Shown: positions 57,642 to 64,000 of the stretch, piece by piece | How the letters are laid out: every line of letters starts with the position of its first letter | Position numbering within the stretch: the first letter of the stretch is position 1 | Source: Limnanthes douglasii subsp. nivea | Lineage: Eukaryota > Streptophyta > Magnoliopsida > Brassicales > Limnanthaceae | NCBI GenBank assembly: GCA_036936605.1 | Contig: JAUPFV010000003.1 | Span: forward strand, 78,166,273 to 78,230,272 | DNA length: 64,000 nt | Direction of reading: 5' to 3' | Translations under genes and position numbers: made by a program | The notes under the pieces: model-generated | The model's database searches: none | The model's input: only the letters and a program-made list of their open reading frames with translations | What the model was told of the DNA's origin: nothing

Positions 57642-58258
57642 GTAAGTTTTCTCTCTCCTATTTCGAACAATTGACTGTATGGGGTCCCTGTACCACCACC
57701 TCCTCTATTTCTCTATTGACTCAACAATACATCTCTATAGATTATATAGAGAGAGAGAGAAACACTCTTAGGCTACCTTATCTATATATTAATTCCATAG
57801 ATTTCTTTCCCTTCAATCTTCTATATTCATAGTATCACTAGCTATCTTTTTCTATCTTCGATTTGCAGATCTACATTCATAATACCGTTTTATTTCTTTG
57901 TAGTTAACTCAAATCTACAGACCAACATAAATGGAGGACACAAATCTAGATCTTCCGTTATGCTTTTGTCACTTATGCTCGTTTTCTTTCAATCTGTGTG
58001 TTTTTCGATCTGTCTAATGAACTTGTCCTGAAATGAATCTAGTAATGAAGCTAACAATGTTAGATTTGGACATTAACTTTGTCTTGTTACTTGACATTTC
58101 TGGCTAAAGGTTAGATTTGGATTGGATCTAGCAACTATGTTTGTGTTTGATTGTGTTTTATGACAAAATCTGTTAGAACGAACTCTTTATTGTTTGTTGG
58201 ATAATGGTGCAATGCAATGCTTTAATGTTTTTTTTTTATTGTTGTTTGAACTATGTAG
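57642..58258 (+). other. 5' UTR intron of BPC gene 2 (predicted)
   Basis: Donor gtaagttttctctctcc at 57642 corresponds to the gene 1 donor. Acceptor ctatgtag ends at 58258 after a T-rich tract, six bases before the ATG. Confidence 0.7.
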
Positions 58259-58264
58259 TTTTCC

Positions 58265-59158
58265 ATGGGAGATGATGATGCATTGTCTATGCCTAATTGG
58301 GGTTACTATGAGCCCTTCAAAGGGAATGTAAATATGGGTCTACAGCTTAACACTAGGTCTTTTTTACCCGGTGGTGGCCGTGATCCCAATTTTATGGTTG
58401 GTGCCACCAGCGGGGTGTTTCAACCGCGCGATTACCCTATTTCCGATGGGTCAATGCCTGTGAACTACAATAGTTGGATCAACCATCATCATAGAGACAA
58501 ATTTTTTAACTTTAGCATGGTACCACCCCCTAGTTATAACATGAATATGAATATGCTTCCCGAAGCACCTAGCGGTGGTCAGTCTATGGAGAATCTCCAG
58601 CTGCCTATGAAGTCGGAGGAGAAGCCTCTGGCGGTTAGAGCTGAAGAACCTTTTGTTCACAAGGAAGTTGTTCAACCCAAGAAAAGTCAGGGTAACAAGG
58701 GTAGCGGTGGCGGTCGTGATGGTGATGGTGGTGGTGGGGCTAAAGTCCCTAGAGCAAAGAAGCCAAGGAAACCAAAGGAGGCCAAGAACATGGCGATTGT
58801 TCCTTTACGTTTAAAGGCACCTAGAGAAAGTAGCATAGTGGAGGTTAACGGGATGACTATGGACATTTCGAGTATTCCTATTCCGGTTTGCTCGTGCACT
58901 GGTGTCTCGCAGCAGTGTTATCGGTGGGGCGTTGGTGGTTGGCAATCTGCTTGCTGTACTACTAATATATCTACTTATCCTTTGCCTATGAGCACTAAGA
59001 GACGTGGGGCTAGAATCGCGGGTCGCAAAATGAGTATTGGTGCTTTCAAAAAGGTATTGGCTAAACTAGGAGGCGATGGTTATAACTTTGGGAAACCGAT
59101 CGATTTGAAGACTCATTGGGCTAGACATGGAACTAACAAGTTTGTCACGATCAAATAG
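58265..59158 (+). CDS. BPC: BASIC PENTACYSTEINE (BBR/BPC) class I transcription factor, gene 2
   Basis: A 297-residue nuclear GAGA-binding protein, paralogue of gene 1. The N terminus MGDDDALSMPNWGYYEPFK is almost the same. It differs by histidine-rich (residues 74-76), Met/Asn-rich (92-97) and Gly/Asp-rich (147-158) stretches. The basic nuclear localisation region is at 160-174 (KKPRKPKEAK). The zinc-finger-like domain has all five cysteines (C209, C211, C218, C230, C231), then RRGARIAGRKMS (246-257) and the terminal WARHGTNKFVTIK. The coding exon is intact, with a 5' UTR intron and CT-rich leader as in gene 1. The start is supported by alignment with gene 1. Confidence 0.95.
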   Translation: MGDDDALSMPNWGYYEPFKGNVNMGLQLNTRSFLPGGGRDPNFMVGATSGVFQPRDYPISDGSMPVNYNSWINHHHRDKFFNFSMVPPPSYNMNMNMLPEAPSGGQSMENLQLPMKSEEKPLAVRAEEPFVHKEVVQPKKSQGNKGSGGGRDGDGGGGAKVPRAKKPRKPKEAKNMAIVPLRLKAPRESSIVEVNGMTMDISSIPIPVCSCTGVSQQCYRWGVGGWQSACCTTNISTYPLPMSTKRRGARIAGRKMSIGAFKKVLAKLGGDGYNFGKPIDLKTHWARHGTNKFVTIK

Positions 59159-60200
59159 GTTTGGTTTCTGTTTATTGTTGTTGTTGTTGATGTTTCGCAA
59201 ACTTCGATCTGATCTTGATACGTATATACCCAAGATCTTAGGGTATCAGACTATGTGGTTCATTGAGAACGATCATGTGGGATATGTGGGGTGGGTTCTT
59301 CTTTACTGGATTATCTCCCCTTGAACATTATTGAATCAAAATGTTATCAAACATTGGCTACACGATTTTCAATTGTTCCTTGTTTTCCATTATTCCTTTT
59401 GTTTATTTAGTTGTTGATTTGGGTATATGATGATGTGTTGAAGTCTATTTATTTGAAGATGAGTGCGACTTTATAAAATGCTAAAGTTACTCTCTGCATC
59501 AAAAAAAAAATAAATTTTTTTTAAGCAAACTTAGAAAATAATAAGAGCTGAAAATTTTCAAAAGACCCTTTTTTTATTGAGAATTTCAGTAACATTTAAG
59601 TCTTCTATCTTCAATATTGAGTTAGCTTTTAGTCTTTTAAAACATTAACCCTTTATTTTCAATCTTGATCATCTAAAACTCAAGACTTCAATGAAAATCA
59701 TAGGTATTTTTTCACTTCTTCTATTAAGGTATTCATTTGCTTATATTTTAAAGGGTATGGCTATATATACTTTTCACTTCTTCTATTAAGGTATTCATTT
59801 GCTTATATTTTAAAGGGTATGGCTATATATACCCAAATGTGGTTTAAGTTTACCCAAAAAACATAGATGATTTTTGTTTGACTTTTTAAAGACGATAATA
59901 CCCTCAAACATCCATTTAATTACGGAACTGACATTAAATAAAAGAAAACACTAAGTATATCCTAAATATATAGCAAAATCACAAAATTACATATTTTACT
60001 ATTTTTACCCAAAAAAACACTTTGATTTAGTAGATCAAACCCCATATTACTACAATTTTGTGTAGTTCTTCAAAGTGTTCTTAAACATTCAAATTTCCTC
60101 AAGAACATTCAAACTCTCTTCAAAAAATTTAAACTTTTTTTAATAAAAACATAAAATCAAACATTCAAAAAATTTAAACTTTTTTTAATAAAAACATAAA
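59159..60200. other. 3' UTR and flank of BPC gene 2
   Basis: Probable 3' UTR of a few hundred bases, then AT-rich DNA with two separate local tandem duplications listed below. No coding sequence. Confidence 0.5.
59709..59832. repeat. Perfect 62-bp tandem duplication
   Basis: 59709-59770 and 59771-59832 are identical, each beginning ttttcacttcttctattaag. Lack of divergence means it is recent. Confidence 0.95.
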
Positions 60201-60208
60201 ATCAAACA
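60119..60208. repeat. Perfect 45-bp tandem duplication
   Basis: 60119-60163 and 60164-60208 are identical, each beginning ttcaaaaaatttaaac. Confidence 0.95.
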
Positions 60209-61005
60209 TGAATCAACCCGAATTAAGCAAAAATGATTTTTTTTGTAAATGACATGAGAAACTGCGGAGAAGACATAGAAGATGTAAAGATTGTTGAGAA
60301 AATCCTGCGCACGATGACATACAATTTCAATTATATTGTTCAATTGAGGAGTCAAAAGATATTGATCAAATGACAATCGATGAGTTGTAAAGCTCATTAC
60401 TTGTCCATGAACAGAAGTTACGATGCAAAGTCTATGAAGAACAAATATTGAAAGTCGAGGGTGATCGCAGTTATGGACAATGCAGTGGAAGAAGTAATTT
60501 TGGCAAAAGGGGAAGTAATTTCTCGAGAGTCAGAGAAAGAGCTGGAAGATGATGGACTATTAGCAGAGCTCACGTTGAGTGCTTCAGGTGTCACAAGTTA
60601 AGGACACTATCAATACGAGTGCCCAAATGAAGAAAAAAGAGTCAACTACGTCGAGTTCGATGAAAGAGAAGAATTACTTTTAATGGCTCATATAAATATC
60701 AAAGAGGTTGAAGATAAATGGATTTGTTTTATCGATTCTGATTGCTCAAATCATATAACAAGTAACAGAGATTGGTTTCTTGAGCTTAATGAAAACTTTA
60801 GACATGGAGTAAAACTAAGAAATAGCTCACGAATGGAGGTGATGAGAAATAAAATTGTGATGTTTAAAATAAAAAGGCTAACCCAAATATTAACAGATGT
60901 GTTTTTTGTTCCAAAATTGACTAATAATTTACTGAGTGTTGGGAAACTTTAAGAAAAAAGTTTAACTATTTTGATCGACCAAAGAGCATGCAAAACATAT
61001 AATCT
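60200..61005 (+). pseudogene. Copia gag/protease fragment
   Basis: In decayed frames from about 60220 the sequence shows a Copia-type gag C terminus with a zinc knuckle starting VECFRCHK. The frame 60683-60952 has WICFIDSDCSNHIT (protease region; DSGCS-type motif with Gly changed to Asp) and FFVPKLTNNLLSVGKL. Further protein-like sequence (ILIDQRACKTYN) follows to about 61005, then similarity ends. Confidence 0.75.
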
Positions 61006-61024
61006 TATTTAATAATCAATTCCA

Positions 61025-62030
61025 ACAAATCCCTCCCTTAAACTAGATATGCCTGAAAATCAACCAATTTAATATTCAAGTGCTTGCACTTCATGTAAAC
61101 TTTGGCACTTAATAAACGTCTCCAGCTTCATTGGCTTGGTCATTATATCTACAACTTGTTCTTCTGTTTTACAATAAACCAGTTTCACAACTTCTTGATT
61201 TGTAAGATCTCGTAGATAATGATATCTTCATGGATATGTTTCGTGCGCCTATGCAACACCGAATTCTTCGAGAGTTTAATTGAAGAAGTGTTGTCGCAAT
61301 AGATTTCCATACACTCGGATTGCATCACCGCACGACTTTGATCATGACCTGCTCTCATACCATGTTAAACATTTCTAGCACCTCATGAGCATACTTTTTA
61401 TGTCTTAAGTGAATCCCATACTGACTTTGATGCATTTCAACACCAAGAAAGAACCTCATCAAACCAAGATCAGCCATCTCAAATTTTTGTGTCATTAATA
61501 ACATAAACTCTTCAATTAACTGTTTATCATTTCCATTTAAAATTAAAATAAACTACATATAGACTTACTATGATATACTTCACTCCTTCCCTTTTAATAA
61601 ATAATATGTGATCATGACTACTTTTGTCAAATCATTCTTGCTTGAAATACCTCTATACCTGACGAAACCAAGCTCGGGAAGCTTGCTGCAAACCATACAA
61701 ATATTTCTTCAGTAGATATACTTTATCTTCTTCACCTTTTTTTACAAACCCTCTGGTTGATCCACATACACCACTTCTTCTAATTCTCCATATAAGAAGG
61801 CACTTTTTACATCTAATTGATATACTTTCCAACTTTTGTGCTGCATTTTAATACATTGAGTTTTATTCTCTCTGCATATTACTCTTTTATACTTAGATGT
61901 CATTATCGAAATGCCTTGTAATTCTAATATGGTAGCAGAGCGAGGTTGAAACCTGTTTTCTAAGTGATGCAATAAGATAAATGTATTGAGTGAGGCGAAA
62001 TGTACAGAATGCATTCCGCGGATCAAGTTT
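61025..62030 (-). pseudogene. Copia reverse transcriptase and 3' end fragment, opposite strand
   Basis: The minus-strand frame 62026-61742 contains WKVYQLDVKSAFLYGELEEV and VYVDQPEGL, the RVT_2 domain of Copia pol. Downstream (61740-61060) are decayed RT/RNase H parts. At about 61043-61030 a taagggagggattt polypurine tract is followed by tgttggaattg, the probable start of a 3' LTR that is cut off. It is opposite in orientation to the neighbouring gag/protease piece. Confidence 0.75.
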
Positions 62031-62039
62031 AAGGAAGAT

Positions 62040-63004
62040 TGTTAAGAGCGAGTAAACTTGGTCATTTATCTGACATCACTTAGAGCGAAAAAAATACTAA
62101 CAATATATAAGTGAATGCAATATCTCAACTAGTGCGAGACCTTTTGGGAGCGAACAAAGAGCAAAATTGTGCGAGACTAATCGCCCAAAACGAATGATAT
62201 CACATTAGTTTATGAGAGAGATATTATGACAATTATATCATTATATAAATATTTGATATCAATAAAAAAAATCCAAAAATATGCAAAATCAATAACCTAG
62301 TTAAAAAAACATGCAAAATCAATAACCCAAAATTAATAAACAAATTAAAAAAAAATGGACAACAAACATAAAAAAACAAACACACCAAATAAATCCCGTT
62401 AGAGATTACGGGATTGAATATGTCCCACATTTTTTATATATAAAGAATTGAACTAAATACATATATTACAGCAAAAATAAAATAGAAAAAAATGAAAAAA
62501 AAATTATATCATTTTTTTTCTTTCATACATATTACAAACGATTACGTCGAAACAAACCCACCATAAATAATATAAACAGAAACTAGGCCCGTCCGAAGCT
62601 CTTTGCATCCAAAAAACATTGATTTTTATTGTTATTAAAAAGTCCAAACTCAGAATAAATAGTTTATATTATATGAAATTAGAAAATAGAGTTTAACCAC
62701 TTTTAGTTAGTTTGTTTAATAGATAAGAGGCTTCGAATATTATTAGCTTTTATAATTTTTTAAGATCAAAAATTCAAAATACAATCAAATCCAATTGAAC
62801 ACTTTTTTAACTAAAAAGATAAAAGGGAGACGTGGTTGGTAGTGGATAACCACTCCCACGTCCGATATCAAATTCTTTATTAAATGTACCACATAGTCCT
62901 AGAAAAAAATGGCTCCTTCCACCGATCCACCCAAATAAAAGAAAAGTTATGTTTAAGTTAAAAGTCCAATTCCGTCCCCTTAGAACCACGCATAAGACAA
63001 ACAC
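62040..63004. other. Gene-less AT-rich stretch
   Basis: No gene recognised. A short atgcaaaatcaataacc motif occurs twice near 62280 and 62312. Confidence 0.5.
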
Positions 63005-63018
63005 ACTCTAATGATACG

Positions 63019-63200
63019 CTTTCTCGGCTGAGCCTGATACACCCGCTACATACGCTTTCTCGGTTGAGCCTGTCACCTTGTGTGGTTTACCTTCTGGCGT
63101 TGGTTTGCAGGCTATCGCGTCAGAATGACGGTTTACCCTGTGCGCACTCGTTGCATTCTGAGTAGCGGCTGCGGGTTCCCTCCTTAAAAAAAAAAAAAAG
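63019..63200 (+). mobile_element. SINE-like element
   Basis: A GC-richer insert of about 180 bp ending in a poly(A) run (63186-63199), flanked by a perfect 14-bp duplication actctaatgatacg (63005-63018 and 63201-63214). Length, A-tail and long target duplication indicate a SINE mobilised by LINE machinery. A ggttgagcc motif (63063-63071) is B-box-like. The 5' part has a tandemly repeated tacgctttctcgg(c/t)tgagcctg unit. The family is not identified. Confidence 0.8.
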
Positions 63201-63414
63201 ACTCTAATGATACGATTAAATCCGAAAAATGGTAGATTAAAAAAGAAATCGTTGAACGTGTAAATTAAATACTCACTTACATCATTTTAGGATCCAACGT
63301 TTCCGGCAGTTGTATTTTCGGTTGTTAATTTGAAAACCAAAAGATTGGTATGCACTTAATAAATAATTCGGTTACAATGTAATATTATTGAATTAGGTAC
63401 TTTATCAATATATA

Positions 63415-63700
63415 TACGACTTTTCAATGATATCCTGATTTATGCGAGTAGATGCGTAATTTAGCTATCTGATTCTTGAAATAAATAAAATATTATTTTA
63501 TAATCATCGAAAGTGTGATCATAACCAAAATCAATATTTTTTTTAGATATCTTCATTCTTGGTAATTTTTTACAAACATGAGTACACGGGTTCCACAAGC
63601 ACACACTAACTTCATCGGGCGTATATCTAAAAACACAAACTAAATCGTTGCGCGATGACAGCAATTCAAATAAGCAGTGGTTGAAGATCTTAAAAATCTA
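63415..63700 (-). pseudogene. F-box-associated domain pseudogene fragment
   Basis: The minus-strand frame 63664-63461 reads SVCLWNPCTHVCKKLPRM and IDFGYDHTFDDYKIIFYL, the start of the F-box-associated (FBA) interaction domain of plant F-box proteins, substrate receptors of SCF ubiquitin ligases. After a frameshift the neighbouring frame continues NQIAKLRIYSHKSGYH, another FBA block, then stops. The N-terminal F-box itself is not seen; upstream sequence toward the right edge is broken. A truncated, non-functional copy is most likely. Confidence 0.65.
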
Positions 63701-64000
63701 AACGATAGTCCATGGATAAAATGAGATAAATTAGAATTAAAACACTTTAATGTACAATTATGATTCCAAATAAATTTATGAAAAAAAAGATCTTTGTTTT
63801 AAATGGTGTTTAGTAAACCTTGAACTTGATATAAAAGAATGCCATTATTTTTATACTCACTTGAATCTCCAAAGAGGTTTCACCGGTAGCTTGGACAGTA
63901 TGTCTTCGACGATGGGTTTCAGTATTGTCACCATTACGGTTTGACTTAAGAAATTAAAAAATAAAACAAGATATCAATCAAGTTAATAAAAAAACTCGCG

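Noticed and set aside
57440..57832. 130-residue ATG frame upstream of BPC gene 2 as an upstream ORF
   Set aside because: It runs through the predicted donor at 57642 into intron sequence and is mostly the translation of CT repeats. Its ATG probably lies before the transcription start.

Overview
The window is strongly AT-rich nuclear DNA from a flowering plant, most likely a eudicot. Only two genes look intact. Both encode class I BASIC PENTACYSTEINE (BBR/BPC) GAGA-binding transcription factors, at 11177-12022 and 58265-59158, both on the + strand. Each has a one-exon coding region, a CT-rich (GAGA-complementary) untranslated leader and an intron in the 5' UTR. Protein, leader and splice architecture are shared, so they are paralogues about 47 kb apart. 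The species cannot be named from the sequence.

Almost everything else is transposable-element material at different stages of decay. From left to right: a minus-strand L1-type LINE (1-4700) split by a solo LTR with a 5-bp target duplication (3353-3758); a duplicated copy of the BPC-1 upstream region (4970-5655); a 5'-truncated LINE (6180-8440); a small non-autonomous Copia/TRIM-like element with tRNA-Met primer site and a low-complexity array (8610-10112) sitting just upstream of BPC gene 1; BPC gene 1 (10417-12022); a Mutator-like TIR element with 9-bp target duplications and a cluster of hairpins (13208-14671); and a plus-strand LINE (14690-31790) whose 3' end was split by a 10.4-kb Ty3/gypsy element of Tat type (19704-30090). 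That gypsy element has two LTRs, a perfect 5-bp target duplication, dual RNase H and an antisense ORF with its own TATA box.

The middle (31.8-45.5 kb) is gene-poor. It holds a decayed duplicated sequence, a minisatellite and a Helitron (36406-40570) containing a filler-like copy of neighbouring DNA. The right third contains another degenerate LINE (45560-51387) with a second solo LTR (46696-47041), a truncated second gypsy element (51388-56490), BPC gene 2 (57406-59158), oppositely oriented Copia remnants (60200-62030), a SINE-like element with 14-bp target duplications (63019-63200) and a frameshifted F-box-associated pseudogene at the right edge.

Functionally the window reads as a duplicated regulatory-gene pair separated by nested retrotransposons. 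The BPC proteins bind GA/CT repeats and both genes carry such repeats in their own leaders, so auto- or cross-regulation is a reasonable inference. No tRNA or rRNA gene, CRISPR array or bacterial-type operon was seen.
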